NCBI GenBank assembly: GCA_029960065.1
Contig: JASCOF010000008.1
Span: 1-64,000 of the forward strand
Source: Flavobacteriaceae bacterium PS02336
GTDB taxonomy: Bacteria; Bacteroidota; Bacteroidia; Flavobacteriales; Flavobacteriaceae
Length of the DNA: 64,000 bases
Direction: 5' to 3'
Below are positions 17,596-26,374 of the stretch, in pieces. Below the pieces are notes generated by a model. It worked only from the letters and a program-made list of their open reading frames with translations. It did no database searches and had not been told where the DNA came from. How positions within the stretch are numbered: position 1 is the stretch's first letter; each line of letters starts with the position of its first letter. The translations under genes and the position numbers were made by a program.

Positions 17596-18309
17596 TTACA
17601 TTTTATGAATAATAAAAATCGTAGGACGTTTATCAATATCAATTTTTAATTTCTTCCAATCTGAAACTTTCATTGTTTTAATAAATTCAGTTGGCAGTGT
17701 AATATCGGTCGCAATACATAAATGTGTTGATGGATTTAGAATCTGCAAAAGATCTTCAATTAGCTTATTATTTCTATAAGGAGTTTCAATAAAAATCTGC
17801 GATTGGTTTTTATCCTGAGATAATTTCTCAAAATGTCTCAAAGCCGATTTTTTTTCATCTTTATCAATTGGTAAATAACCGTTGAAAGTAAAACTCTGAC
17901 CATTCATTCCGGAAGCCATCATTGCCAGTAAAATAGAAGAAGGACCGACTAATGGTACAACCTGAATTCCTTTTTCATGCGCCAATTTTACAATTACAGC
18001 CCCTGGATCTGCAACTCCCGGACAGCCTGCTTCACTCATTAAACCCATATTTTTTCCTTCTAATAAAGGTTTTATAAAGTCTAAATGTTCGCTTGGTTCA
18101 GTACGTTTATTAAGAGTGAAAAGAACCAATTCTGATTGTTTTTTCTCTGGATAAACCGCTTTTATTGATTTTCGGGCAGTCTTGTCGTTTTCAACAATAT
18201 AATGGTCAATAACTTCTATAGTTCTTCTTACAGTTTGAGGTAAAACATCCATTGGATCGCTTTCGCCCATTGTAGTTGGAATTAAATATAGTTTTCCTAG
18301 AAGTTTCAT
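17596..18309 (-). CDS. RsmI-like tetrapyrrole-methylase-fold methyltransferase
   Basis: About 237 residues from the ATG at 18309; the frame is open 11 codons further upstream. It has the SAM methyltransferase fold of the CbiF/RsmI family: LYLIPTTMG at the start, SEAGCPGVADPGA near residue 88, VPLVGPSSILLAMMASG, FNGYLP, and FIETPYRNNKL. The two N-terminal RsmI signatures are altered: RsmI has a TPIGNLxD motif and an acidic EDTR motif, while here TTMGESDP and ENDKTARKS occur. It is also shorter than RsmI (about 280). So 16S rRNA C1402 methylation is possible but not safe to assume. It follows the phosphatase gene and dnaA on the same strand. Confidence 0.8.
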   Translation of the reverse strand: MKLLGKLYLIPTTMGESDPMDVLPQTVRRTIEVIDHYIVENDKTARKSIKAVYPEKKQSELVLFTLNKRTEPSEHLDFIKPLLEGKNMGLMSEAGCPGVADPGAVIVKLAHEKGIQVVPLVGPSSILLAMMASGMNGQSFTFNGYLPIDKDEKKSALRHFEKLSQDKNQSQIFIETPYRNNKLIEDLLQILNPSTHLCIATDITLPTEFIKTMKVSDWKKLKIDIDKRPTIFIIHKM

Positions 18310-18370
18310 GTGTATTTGTTTAAAATTAAAAAATTCAATCATTTCATTTCTAGAAACAATTGAATTGAAG

Positions 18371-18838
18371 TTAAGCGTGTTTTTTGATTAGTTTATCTGC
18401 GATTATATCGGTGACTTCATCAAGCATTTGATAAACATTTTCAAATCCGTTTGTAGCGCCAAAGTAAGGATCTGGAACATCTACGTTTTCGTCTGGAAAT
18501 AATTCATTTAGAATTAAATGAATTTTATTTTTGTGTTCAGGTCTTTTGGCAAGCTGACTTACATCATGAAAATTGGAATTGTCCATTACAAAGATGTAGT
18601 CAAATTCGTCAAAATCACTGGTTTTGATCTGTCTTCCTTTTTGTTCGCTGATATTGATGCCATTTTTTCGTGCAACTTCTATCGAACGTTTGTCTGGACA
18701 ATGGCCTACATGCCAAGAACCTGTTCCTGCAGAATCGACAAAGAATTTATCTTTGGGTAATTTAGAAGCTAAAATCCCTTCTGCTAAAGGAGATCTACAG
18801 ATATTCCCTAAACAAACCATTAAGATTTTTACAGGCAT
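18371..18838 (-). CDS. Low molecular weight protein-tyrosine phosphatase
   Basis: A 155-residue cytoplasmic phosphatase. The P-loop CLGNICRS puts the nucleophile at Cys9 and the phosphate-binding Arg at 15, and the general acid Asp is in VPDPYFG near residue 121. These are the full catalytic elements of the Wzb/LMW-PTP family, which dephosphorylates tyrosine kinases or arginine/tyrosine-phosphorylated proteins. No exopolysaccharide kinase is nearby, so the partner is unknown. Only 8 nt separate it from the dnaA stop, so it is probably cotranscribed with dnaA. Confidence 0.94.
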   Translation of the reverse strand: MPVKILMVCLGNICRSPLAEGILASKLPKDKFFVDSAGTGSWHVGHCPDKRSIEVARKNGINISEQKGRQIKTSDFDEFDYIFVMDNSNFHDVSQLAKRPEHKNKIHLILNELFPDENVDVPDPYFGATNGFENVYQMLDEVTDIIADKLIKKHA

Positions 18839-18846
18839 AGCGCGTC

Positions 18847-20274
18847 TTAAAGCGTTAGTTTTTTATTAATGTCTTCTACAAACTTCTTAAATTGTTTGTC
18901 TGTAGAAACAAGATTATCAACTGTTTTACAAGCGTGAAGAACAGTTGCGTGATCGCGGTCTCCAATTTGTGAACCAATATTGGCCAATGAAGCTTTGGTA
19001 AATTTTTTAGCAAAAAACATCGCTAATTGTCTTGCTTGAACCACGTGCCTCTTTCGGGTTTTAGATTGAAGTGTCTCAATGTCTAATTGGAAATAATCTG
19101 AAACGATTTTTTGGATATAATCGATAGAGATTTCTCTTTTTACATTCTTAACAAATTTCTCTACAACACTTTTTGCTAATTCGATTGTAACTTCTTTTTT
19201 GTTGAAAGAAGATTGAGCGATTAACGAAATGATAGCACCTTCAAGTTCTCTAACATTACTTTTAATGTTGCGAGCTACATATTCTAAAATATCTTCTGGC
19301 ATTTCTACACCATCACGATATAAAATGTTTTTTAAGATCGAAATACGAGTTTCATAATCAGGCTGATGCAATTCTGCCGACAATCCCCATTTGAAACGTG
19401 ACAATAATCTTTGTTCAATATCCTGCATGTCAACAGGAGCTTTGTCTGAAGTTAAGATTACTTGTTTTCCGTTTTGATGTAAATAATTGAAAATATGGAA
19501 AAATACATCCTGAGTTCCAGATTTCCCAGATAAGAACTGAACATCATCAATAATTAAAACATCAATTAATTGGTAAAAGTGAATAAAATCATTACGATTG
19601 TTCTTTTTTACAGAATCAATATATTGTTGTGTAAAAATCTCAGCAGAAATATATAAAACGGTCTTTTCCGGGTATTTATCTTTCACTTCTACACCTATAG
19701 CATGTGCTAAGTGCGTTTTTCCTAAACCAACTCCTCCAAAAATCAATAAAGGATTAAATGAAGTTCCTCCAGGTTTATTGGCAACAGCCATACCTGCAGA
19801 ACGAGCCAAACGGTTTGAATCTCCTTCTAAGAAATTATCAAAACTATAGTTTGGGTTTAACTGAGACTCAATTTTTAAATTTCTAATTCCAGGAATTACA
19901 AACGGATTTTTAAGTTCAGGATTTAAGTTTTTAAACGGAGCGTCAACCTCTTGCGGTTTCATTGGAACTCTATTGGAACTTGGCAGCTGCTCGGTAAACG
20001 GCTGTTTATTTCCATAAGTGTTCTCCATTTTAATTTTATAAAGTAACTTTGCGTTTTTTCCCAGTTCTTTGGTTAGCGCAACTTTCAATAACTTTACGTA
20101 ATGCTCTTCGAGCCATTCGTAGAAAAATTTACTTGGAACTTGAATGTATAATGCATTATCGGTTAGCTCAACTGATTTGATTGGTTCGAACCAAGTTTTA
20201 TATGCTTGGTCTTGAATATTATCCTTTATAAAGGACAAACAGTTTTCCCATACCGATTGAGCAGTTTTAGTCAT
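18847..20274 (-). CDS. dnaA: Chromosomal replication initiator DnaA
   Basis: A 475-residue AAA+ initiator. Domain I (about 1-85) recruits helicase. A variable linker follows. The AAA+ domain III has Walker A GGVGLGKTH at about 180-188 and Walker B VLIIDDVQFL at about 235-245. Domain IV carries the DNA-binding signature GDRDHATVLHACKTV near residue 445. It binds DnaA boxes at oriC and controls its own transcription. The 5' spacer (20275-20462) is AT-rich and holds two 7/9 DnaA-box-like sites. The phosphatase and RsmI-like genes follow on the same strand. Confidence 0.98.
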   Translation of the reverse strand: MTKTAQSVWENCLSFIKDNIQDQAYKTWFEPIKSVELTDNALYIQVPSKFFYEWLEEHYVKLLKVALTKELGKNAKLLYKIKMENTYGNKQPFTEQLPSSNRVPMKPQEVDAPFKNLNPELKNPFVIPGIRNLKIESQLNPNYSFDNFLEGDSNRLARSAGMAVANKPGGTSFNPLLIFGGVGLGKTHLAHAIGVEVKDKYPEKTVLYISAEIFTQQYIDSVKKNNRNDFIHFYQLIDVLIIDDVQFLSGKSGTQDVFFHIFNYLHQNGKQVILTSDKAPVDMQDIEQRLLSRFKWGLSAELHQPDYETRISILKNILYRDGVEMPEDILEYVARNIKSNVRELEGAIISLIAQSSFNKKEVTIELAKSVVEKFVKNVKREISIDYIQKIVSDYFQLDIETLQSKTRKRHVVQARQLAMFFAKKFTKASLANIGSQIGDRDHATVLHACKTVDNLVSTDKQFKKFVEDINKKLTL

Positions 20275-20311
20275 AGATTCAGATAAATTTTTTATTATTG
20301 TTATAAAGATT

Positions 20312-20329
20312 CTCCTAATAAAAGAGGAG
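20312..20329 (-). other. Short hairpin in dnaA leader
   Basis: CTCCT (20312-20316) and AGGAG (20325-20329) form an inverted repeat with an 8-nt loop, 38-55 nt before the dnaA start codon. Whether it matters for translation is unknown. Confidence 0.3.
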
Positions 20330-20462
20330 CAATTTTATTCCGTATTTCGGGATAACAAATATGTGAACAAATTTCTGTAAAAAAAAATATTTTGGTATCT
20401 AATTTTATAAAAAAAAGTTGTACAGAGGCTTTTTAAATTCGAATTTTTTTAATATTTTATCA

Positions 20463-20867
20463 ATGAAAAATCACCAGACTCAAGTACGAGTTCGTTACTC
20501 AGAAACCGACCAAATGGGAGTCGTTTATCACGGAAATTATGTTCCTTATTTTGAAATAGGACGCGTGGAATGGCTTAGAAATAAAGGGGTTTCGTATAAA
20601 AGCATGGAAGAAAGCGGAATTGGGCTTCCAATTGTGAACATGAATATCAATTACAAAAAGTCTGCAAAATATGATGAACTTTTAACAATTCATACCACTT
20701 TCAAAAGCCACTCTTCTGTTAAGATTGAATTTGACTGCGCAATCTATAATGAAGCAAATGAGTTATTAACAACTGCGGCGTTTATTTTAGTATTTGTTGC
20801 GTTAAAAACAGGTCGTCCAACAGCCCCTCCAGATTATATTTTAGAAATATTTAAATCGCTTGAATAA
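20463..20867 (+). CDS. Acyl-CoA thioesterase (YbgC/4HBT family)
   Basis: A hot-dog-fold thioesterase of 134 residues from the ATG at 20463; the frame is open 15 codons upstream, but MKNHQTQVRVRYSETDQMG is the normal family start. The catalytic region SETDQMGVVYHGNYVPYFE contains the Asp of the 4-hydroxybenzoyl-CoA/YbgC family. These enzymes hydrolyse short acyl-CoA or acyl-ACP thioesters. It is divergent from dnaA across an AT-rich spacer. The neighbouring gene YigZ is convergent. Confidence 0.9.
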   Translation: MKNHQTQVRVRYSETDQMGVVYHGNYVPYFEIGRVEWLRNKGVSYKSMEESGIGLPIVNMNINYKKSAKYDELLTIHTTFKSHSSVKIEFDCAIYNEANELLTTAAFILVFVALKTGRPTAPPDYILEIFKSLE

Positions 20868-20898
20868 TTGTTAAAACGAATAACGTTTTCGCATCAAT

Positions 20899-21531
20899 TT
20901 AGATAATTTTAATATCGATTTCGAACATTAAATCAAAAATGCTGAACACTGTTTCGGCATTTTTTTTTCGTGTTTTTGTTACTATTTTACCAATTGGTAA
21001 TCCTGAAATTTCATCCATTTCCATTTCCTGAGAGGTTATTTCTAACTTCTTTTCTTTGATAACCCGCATCACTTTATTCATGTTTTTATAATCAAAAGAA
21101 ATTAAAAATTCGACATCAATTGTTTTTTCGACAATTTCGCAAACTTCTAATGTCTGTTGTGCGGTAGTTCTGTAAGCAGAAATCAAACCGCCGACACCTA
21201 ATTTTACGCCGCCAAAAATTCGAACGACTACAACAAGAACGTTTGTTACTCCAAAAGATTGTATCTGTCCATAAATTGGTGCTCCGGCAGTATTACTTGG
21301 TTCTCCATCATCATTGGCGCGATAGGAGATTTTATTGCCAACACCCAACTGATATGCATAGCAATAATGTACAGCATGCGGATGCTGTTTTTTGAGCTCT
21401 TCAATAATAGGTTTTAATTCGTCTTCATGATCTATTGGAAATGCATAACCAAAGAATTTACTGTCTTTTTCTTTAAACAGTATTTCTTCAGATGCAGATG
21501 CAATAGTTTGATAAGTATCGTTAATTTCCAA
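20899..21531 (-). CDS. yigZ: YigZ/IMPACT family protein
   Basis: A 210-residue UPF0029/IMPACT family protein. Signature segments are HPHAVHYCYAYQLG, DDGEPSNTAGAPIYGQI and VVVVRIFGGVKLGVGGLISAYR. The C-terminal part (about 140-205) is the second, ferredoxin-like domain. The molecular function in bacteria is not settled; the eukaryotic IMPACT homologue affects translation control. The start is a TTG codon at 21531, since no in-frame ATG lies nearby and the length fits the family. It is followed by convergent-strand genes, so is likely monocistronic. Confidence 0.9.
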   Translation of the reverse strand: MEINDTYQTIASASEEILFKEKDSKFFGYAFPIDHEDELKPIIEELKKQHPHAVHYCYAYQLGVGNKISYRANDDGEPSNTAGAPIYGQIQSFGVTNVLVVVVRIFGGVKLGVGGLISAYRTTAQQTLEVCEIVEKTIDVEFLISFDYKNMNKVMRVIKEKKLEITSQEMEMDEISGLPIGKIVTKTRKKNAETVFSIFDLMFEIDIKII

Positions 21532-21663
21532 TTTTTTTAAATTGTGTTTTTTTTTTAGCCAAAAATTAAAAGGATTAAAAAGATTTTTCTTTTGCTTACA
21601 TATAAAATCTGTGAAGATCCTTTTAATCTGTGGCTGGATATTTTTTAAAAGAATTAAAATACT

Positions 21664-22266
21664 TTATAATAATCCTTTGTCGAATAAATCTACAACATCT
21701 TCTTTTCCGACTTGCAGATTCCAAACTTTAATTCCTAAAGTTGCGGCGCTGTCTGTATTTTCTGTTTTATCGTCTACAAACAAAGTGTTTTCCGGAATTA
21801 AATTGTGTTTGTCCAGCAGATATTGATAGATTTTTGGATCGGGTTTTCTTAATCCCATTTCAAACGAAAAATAAACTTTTTCAAAACAGGCATAAAAATC
21901 TTTATAAAACGAAACACCGCTTTTTTGTTCGAAAGTGTTTATGTGGATTGAATCGGTATTGCTTAACAAAAACAGACGATATTTTTTTGATAATTCCTGA
22001 AGAAATTCCAAACGATAAAAAGGGAAATCTGCCAAAACAGCATTCCACGCTTTTAAAATTTCTTCTTTTGAAGCGTTGGGTAGCTGTTTTTCAAAACCAC
22101 CAATAAATTCTTCAGGTGAGATACCTCCAACTTCAAACGAAAAATTTAATTGGTCAAAGTCAGCATTCCATTCCTTCATTCCTAATTTTTGTAAACCAGA
22201 AATGGTGGCCTGTTTGTCTAAATTGATAAAAATATCTCCGAAATCAAAAATTATCGCATCAATCAT
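21664..22266 (-). CDS. HAD family phosphatase, YihX-like
   Basis: A 200-residue HAD hydrolase with a cap domain. Motif I is IIFDFGDIF: the nucleophile Asp8 is present, but the usual second Asp is Gly10, as in the YihX-like branch (which has DLGN or DFGG). Motif II is LLSNTD, motif III Lys lies in LRKPDPKIY (about residue 145), and motif IV is LFVDDKTENTD. Its ATG overlaps the ribD stop by 8 nt, so translation is coupled to ribD. That strongly suggests it is the missing riboflavin-pathway phosphatase for 5-amino-6-(5-phospho-ribitylamino)uracil; this is an inference. Confidence 0.85.
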   Translation of the reverse strand: MIDAIIFDFGDIFINLDKQATISGLQKLGMKEWNADFDQLNFSFEVGGISPEEFIGGFEKQLPNASKEEILKAWNAVLADFPFYRLEFLQELSKKYRLFLLSNTDSIHINTFEQKSGVSFYKDFYACFEKVYFSFEMGLRKPDPKIYQYLLDKHNLIPENTLFVDDKTENTDSAATLGIKVWNLQVGKEDVVDLFDKGLL

Positions 22267-23308
22267 GATTTTTAATCTGTATTAGTTCGTCACTTAAAAT
22301 ATTGGTTTTAGTACTATTCTTTCTTGAAATTATTGGTGCTTTTGTACCATTTATAAAGCTTGATTTTCCAATAAAAATTCTGGCTTTGTCCCAAAGGTCT
22401 TCATCAATAAAGGATTGTAAAGTTTGTCTTCCGCCCTCAATTATTATGGACTGAATTTGATTCTGGTATAGAATATCTAAAATCTGCGGAATTATATTTT
22501 TACTGAAATCAATTACCTCAAATTGTGTGTTTTCAGTTGGTTTTTTTCGGCTTTCATCTGAAAAAATAATGGTTTTGACTGAATCATCAAAAACGAAACT
22601 GTTGTCTTCAATTCTGTTATTTTTGTCTATAATAACTCGTACAGGATTATTCCCGCTCCAATCTCTTGCATTTAATTTCGGATTGTCGTCAATAACAGTT
22701 TGTGTTCCCGCTAAAATAGCTTGTTCTTCAGTTCTCCATTTATGGACTAGTTGTCGAGAATACGGATTGGTAATCCAAATTGGTTTTCGATCTTGGCTGG
22801 AAACTTTTTCGGGAGCTAAAAAACCGTCCTGACTTTCGGCCCATTTCAAAATTATGTAAGGTCTCTTCTTTTGATGAAAGGTGAAAAAACGTTTGTTTAA
22901 TTCATTGCATTCCTCTTCGAGAACTCCTACAGTAACATTTGCGCCAGCTTCAATTAATTTTAAAATCCCTTTGCCGGCTACTTTTTCATTTGGATCTACC
23001 GTTCCAACAACCACATTCGGAATTTCATTTGCAATAATCAAATCGCAGCAAGGAGGTGTTTTTCCAAAATGACTGCAAGGCTCTAAGCTTACATAAATTG
23101 TAGCTTTTTTTAAAAGTGATTTATCTTTAACAGATCGAACTGCATTTACCTCTGCATGTGGCTCTCCTGCTTTTTTATGCCAGCCTTCACCAATAATCTG
23201 GCCTTCGTAAACAATTACGCTTCCGACCATTGGGTTCGGATATGTTGTTCCAAGCCCATTTTGTGCCAGTTCGATACAGCGTTTTATATATTTTTCATGT
23301 ATATTCAC
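22259..23308 (-). CDS. ribD: Bifunctional riboflavin biosynthesis deaminase/reductase RibD
   Basis: A 349-residue enzyme catalysing the second and third steps of riboflavin synthesis. The N-terminal deaminase (about 1-140) has the zinc site GEPHAEVNAV and PCSHFGKTPPCCDLI. The C-terminal NADPH-dependent reductase (about 145-349) has ILKWAESQDGF, AGTQTVIDDNPKLNAR and IIIEGGRQTLQSF. The start codon is GTG at 23308; the nearby ATG is out of frame. The stop overlaps the HAD gene start. No FMN riboswitch was recognised upstream. Other rib genes are not in the window. Confidence 0.96.
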   Translation of the reverse strand: MNIHEKYIKRCIELAQNGLGTTYPNPMVGSVIVYEGQIIGEGWHKKAGEPHAEVNAVRSVKDKSLLKKATIYVSLEPCSHFGKTPPCCDLIIANEIPNVVVGTVDPNEKVAGKGILKLIEAGANVTVGVLEEECNELNKRFFTFHQKKRPYIILKWAESQDGFLAPEKVSSQDRKPIWITNPYSRQLVHKWRTEEQAILAGTQTVIDDNPKLNARDWSGNNPVRVIIDKNNRIEDNSFVFDDSVKTIIFSDESRKKPTENTQFEVIDFSKNIIPQILDILYQNQIQSIIIEGGRQTLQSFIDEDLWDKARIFIGKSSFINGTKAPIISRKNSTKTNILSDELIQIKNHD

Positions 23309-23404
23309 AGTGCAAAAGTAGTTATTTTTGAGTTTATGACTAAGTTAAGAAACTATCGAAAAAGTATATTTACTTTTGTATTTATAATGATTTAGAATAA
23401 AAAA

Positions 23405-23890
23405 ATGGTAAATTGGCTTATACGAGAAATTGAAAGAAAAGACAATCAGTCAGTTGCGAGTTTAATTAGAGCAGTTTTTGATGAAATGGAAATCCCAAAA
23501 GTCGGAACTGCATATGAAGATCCTTGTCTGGATTTTATGTTTGAAGAATACAGTAAACCAAAATCAGCGTATTTTGTTGTTGAAAGTGATGGCGAAATTG
23601 TAGGCTGTGCAGGAATTGCACCTTTGGAAAATGGAGACGCAAAGATTTGTGAATTACAAAAAATGTATTTTCTGCCAAAAACCCGCGGTTTAGGAATTGG
23701 AGCCAAAATGATGGAAAAATGCTTAGAGCAAGGAAGGTTATTTGGTTTTGAAAAATGTTATATAGAAACGATGCCTTTTATGCATGCCGCGCAAAAGCTG
23801 TATAAAAAATCTGGTTTTGAATATTTAGATGCGCCATTAGGATGTACTGGGCATAATTCCTGTCCGGTTTGGATGTTGAAAGTTTTATAA
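23405..23890 (+). CDS. GNAT family N-acetyltransferase
   Basis: A 161-residue GNAT acetyltransferase. The acetyl-CoA site is in LQKMYFLPKTRGLGIGAKMMEKCLEQ (residues about 84-109), and AAQKLYKKSGFEYLDAPLGC is the C-terminal signature. The N-terminus (LIREIERKDNQSVASLIRAVF) is typical. The final segment with GHNSCPVWM has Cys/His residues that might bind metal, but this is speculation. The substrate is unknown. It precedes prmC by 86 nt on the same strand. Confidence 0.87.
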   Translation: MVNWLIREIERKDNQSVASLIRAVFDEMEIPKVGTAYEDPCLDFMFEEYSKPKSAYFVVESDGEIVGCAGIAPLENGDAKICELQKMYFLPKTRGLGIGAKMMEKCLEQGRLFGFEKCYIETMPFMHAAQKLYKKSGFEYLDAPLGCTGHNSCPVWMLKVL

Positions 23891-23976
23891 GGAAGTTGTA
23901 ACAAAACGGTTTGAACGAGACTTATTGAAGGTAAAAAAATCAGTTTGACTGACTACATAATGTTCAAAAAATTGAA

Positions 23977-24831
23977 ATGAAAATTAAACAATACCGCACT
24001 CAATTTATTAAAGAATTATCGCCTTTTTACGATGCGTACGAAGCGGAGAGTTTTTTTTATTTAATTCTGGAAGAGAAACACAAACTTCGCCAGATTGATT
24101 TAGCATTGAATCATGAACTTGCTTTTGAAGAGAGTGATTTTATTATATGGGATGAAATTTTAAAGGATTTAAAAAAAGAAGTTCCTATTCAATATCTATT
24201 AGGAAAAACACATTTTTATGGTTTGGACTTTGAGGTTAATGAGAATGTTTTAATACCAAGACCCGAAACTGAGGAATTAGTAGAGTGGATTATCAATGAA
24301 AATGCAAGTCCAGAGAAATCTAAGAAAATAAAAATCCTGGATATTGGAACAGGAAGCGGCTGCATTGCTATTTCGTTGGCTAAAAACCTTCCAAATGCCG
24401 AAGTTGTTGCAATAGATGTTTCTAAAAAAGCAATTGAAACTGCGAAAAGAAATGCAGTAAGAAATAATGTCGATGTAACTTTTGTTCTGCTGGATATTTT
24501 AAAGGAAGAGGAGCTAAGATGTCAGTTCGATATTATTGTTTCGAATCCACCTTACGTGCGAAATTTAGAAAAAGAAGAAATCAAGAAAAATGTTTTGGAT
24601 TACGAACCGCATTTAGCGCTTTTTGTGGCGGATAACGATGCTTTGATTTTTTACCGAAAAATTGCCGAACTAGCGAAAAAAGCTCTTTTTGGAACTGGAA
24701 AATTATATTTTGAAATCAATCAGTATCTTGGAAAAGAAATGATTGAGTTGCTTGAAAATATGGATTTTAGAGATGTCGAATTGCGAAAAGATATTTATGA
24801 CAACGATCGAATGTTGAAAGGGAATGTTTAA
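23977..24831 (+). CDS. prmC: Release factor glutamine methyltransferase PrmC
   Basis: A 284-residue SAM-dependent methyltransferase (HemK/PrmC) that N5-methylates the Gln of the GGQ motif in peptide chain release factors. The N-terminal helical domain includes YLLGKTHFYGLDFEVNENV and LIPRPETEELVEW. The SAM motif ILDIGTGSGCIAISLAK is near residues 120-136. The catalytic NPPY is in VSNPPYVRNLE near residue 190. Full length. A strong palindrome lies between it and the convergent permease gene. Confidence 0.96.
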   Translation: MKIKQYRTQFIKELSPFYDAYEAESFFYLILEEKHKLRQIDLALNHELAFEESDFIIWDEILKDLKKEVPIQYLLGKTHFYGLDFEVNENVLIPRPETEELVEWIINENASPEKSKKIKILDIGTGSGCIAISLAKNLPNAEVVAIDVSKKAIETAKRNAVRNNVDVTFVLLDILKEEELRCQFDIIVSNPPYVRNLEKEEIKKNVLDYEPHLALFVADNDALIFYRKIAELAKKALFGTGKLYFEINQYLGKEMIELLENMDFRDVELRKDIYDNDRMLKGNV

Positions 24832-24845
24832 AAGTGCTTAGTTTC

Positions 24846-24894
24846 AGTTTTCAGTCACAGTCACAACTGAAAACTGCGACTGCGACTGAAAACT
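24846..24894. repeat. Intergenic palindrome, CTGAAAACTGCGACTG family
   Basis: Arms at 24846-24863 (AGTTTTCAGTCACAGTCA) and 24877-24894 (CGACTGCGACTGAAAACT) match as inverted copies in 16 of 18 positions. The same words occur at 36150-36212, and weaker at 5439-5498. It sits between convergent prmC and the permease gene and could terminate both. Confidence 0.8.
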
Positions 24895-24899
24895 AAAAA

Positions 24900-26144
24900 T
24901 TATTCGTATCGCAACGCTTCAATAGGATCTAACTTCGACGCTTTAATTGCCGGATATAATCCAGACACCAAAGCCACGCAAAAACTAGTAGCGAAGGCAG
25001 CAAAAATTGCCATCCACGGAATTACAAATACAAAACTCATGGCAGTTGCAATAGCAAATCCAAGAAGGATTCCGAGGAAAATTCCAACCAAACCCCCAAT
25101 TTGTCCGATTAATAATGTCTCGATAAAAAACTGAAAAGCTACAGTTGATCTTTTTGCGCCTAAAGCTTTTCGAACACCAATTTCACGGGTACGTTCTGTA
25201 ACCGAAACGATCATAATATTCATCAAAGCGATTGAAGATCCTAAAATGGTAATTACAGAAATGATCCACGCAGCCCATCCTAGATATTTAGTGATTCCTA
25301 AAATACGATTGATTAAATCATCACTTCGTCCAATACCAAAATTATTATCACGCACCGGACTTAGTTTGCGTACTCTTCTCATGGTGCTTGTGGCGTTATC
25401 GACGGCTTCGTCTAAAAGCTCTTTTTTAGAAACCATTACGCTGACAGTGTAATTGATATTTGGTGCTGTAAATAAAGATCTTGCAACTTGAATTGGAATT
25501 AAAACACGCAAATCCTGACTATTTCCGAAAGTAGATCCTTTTTCCTTTAAAACACCAATAACTTTAAAACGTGCACCGCGTATCGAAATGATTTTATCAA
25601 TCGGATTCACATCTTTTAGAAGTCCTTTTTCAAAATCAGAACCTACAATGCAGGAGTAGGTGTTGTTTTCAATATCGAACTGGTTAAACGAACGGCCCAA
25701 AGTAGTTTCTAAACCAGAATTGGTAATAAAATGTTCGTCAACACCAACTATTTTAATTTCAGGATCTGTTTTGGTGTGTAAATATTTTACTTCGGCTTTT
25801 GATGTTGCGGTAAAAGAAAGTGATGTTTCTGTAAATGGATATTTGTATTTGTTTTTAAAAGCAACGGCTTCAGGATAAGAAATAATAGGATTGATTATTT
25901 CGCGCTCATTACCGCCACGGTTACGAACATTGTTTTCGTATTGATTGATATTGAAAGTGTTAGCTCCCATGGAAGCAAAATTGGTAGAAATTGTATTTTC
26001 CAGTGCAGAGACAACCGTCAGGATTCCAACCAATGCTGTAATACCAATAGCAATAATTAAAACGGTAAGAATAGTGCGCAGTAATTGTGTTTTGATGGAA
26101 CCAAACGCAATTCGGATATTTTCTTTAAATAATTTTAGCATCAT
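24900..26144 (-). CDS. MacB/FtsX-type ABC transporter permease
   Basis: A roughly 414-residue permease of the MacB/LolC type. An N-terminal membrane helix (about 18-45) is followed by a large periplasmic domain (about 50-270), then three helices near the C-terminus (about 285-310, 335-365, 375-400). Marks include SALENTISTNFASMGANT, GVRKALGAKRSTVAFQF and the end GLYPAIKASKLDPIEALRYE, which is diagnostic. It needs an ATPase partner; none is adjacent, since prmC and hisS flank it. Probable role: lipoprotein or small-molecule export. Start at ATG 26144; an upstream TTG is less likely. Confidence 0.9.
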   Translation of the reverse strand: MMLKLFKENIRIAFGSIKTQLLRTILTVLIIAIGITALVGILTVVSALENTISTNFASMGANTFNINQYENNVRNRGGNEREIINPIISYPEAVAFKNKYKYPFTETSLSFTATSKAEVKYLHTKTDPEIKIVGVDEHFITNSGLETTLGRSFNQFDIENNTYSCIVGSDFEKGLLKDVNPIDKIISIRGARFKVIGVLKEKGSTFGNSQDLRVLIPIQVARSLFTAPNINYTVSVMVSKKELLDEAVDNATSTMRRVRKLSPVRDNNFGIGRSDDLINRILGITKYLGWAAWIISVITILGSSIALMNIMIVSVTERTREIGVRKALGAKRSTVAFQFFIETLLIGQIGGLVGIFLGILLGFAIATAMSFVFVIPWMAIFAAFATSFCVALVSGLYPAIKASKLDPIEALRYE

Positions 26145-26235
26145 GACCAATTTGTCACGAAAATACGTTTTTTGTTACAAGTTTGCTTTCGATGTGCTAT
26201 TATTTATTTTAAAAAGTAAGATATTTGCAGACTTA

Positions 26236-26370
26236 ATAAGTCGAAAGTTTTAAAGTCGAAAGTCTAAAGAACTAACAATCTAAAAAAAAATCTAGAAATA
26301 AAATAATATCATAAGATTTTAGATAAAGATTGGAACAATCTAAAATCTAAAATCAACAATCTAAAATTAA
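26236..26370. repeat. Word-repeat spacer upstream of hisS
   Basis: The spacer is made of repeats of AAGTCGAAAG (26239-26262) and of ACAATCTAAAA. Perfect inverted arms AGATTTTAGAT (26314-26324) and ATCTAAAATCT (26338-26348) form a hairpin. The last word copy ends a few bases before the hisS ATG at 26375. Confidence 0.65.
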
Positions 26371-26374
26371 AAAG

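Noticed and set aside
20275..20462. Firm assignment of oriC upstream of dnaA
   Set aside because: No perfect DnaA box or cluster of boxes was seen, and the 5S rRNA on the plus strand to the left would then be transcribed against the fork. It is kept only as a low-interest finding.
21741..22106. 121-codon open frame opposite the HAD phosphatase
   Set aside because: It is a shadow of the HAD gene, which has intact motifs and an overlap with ribD.
23281..23400. FMN riboswitch upstream of ribD
   Set aside because: The spacer upstream of the GTG start is short and AT-rich and lacks the conserved RFN-element segments.
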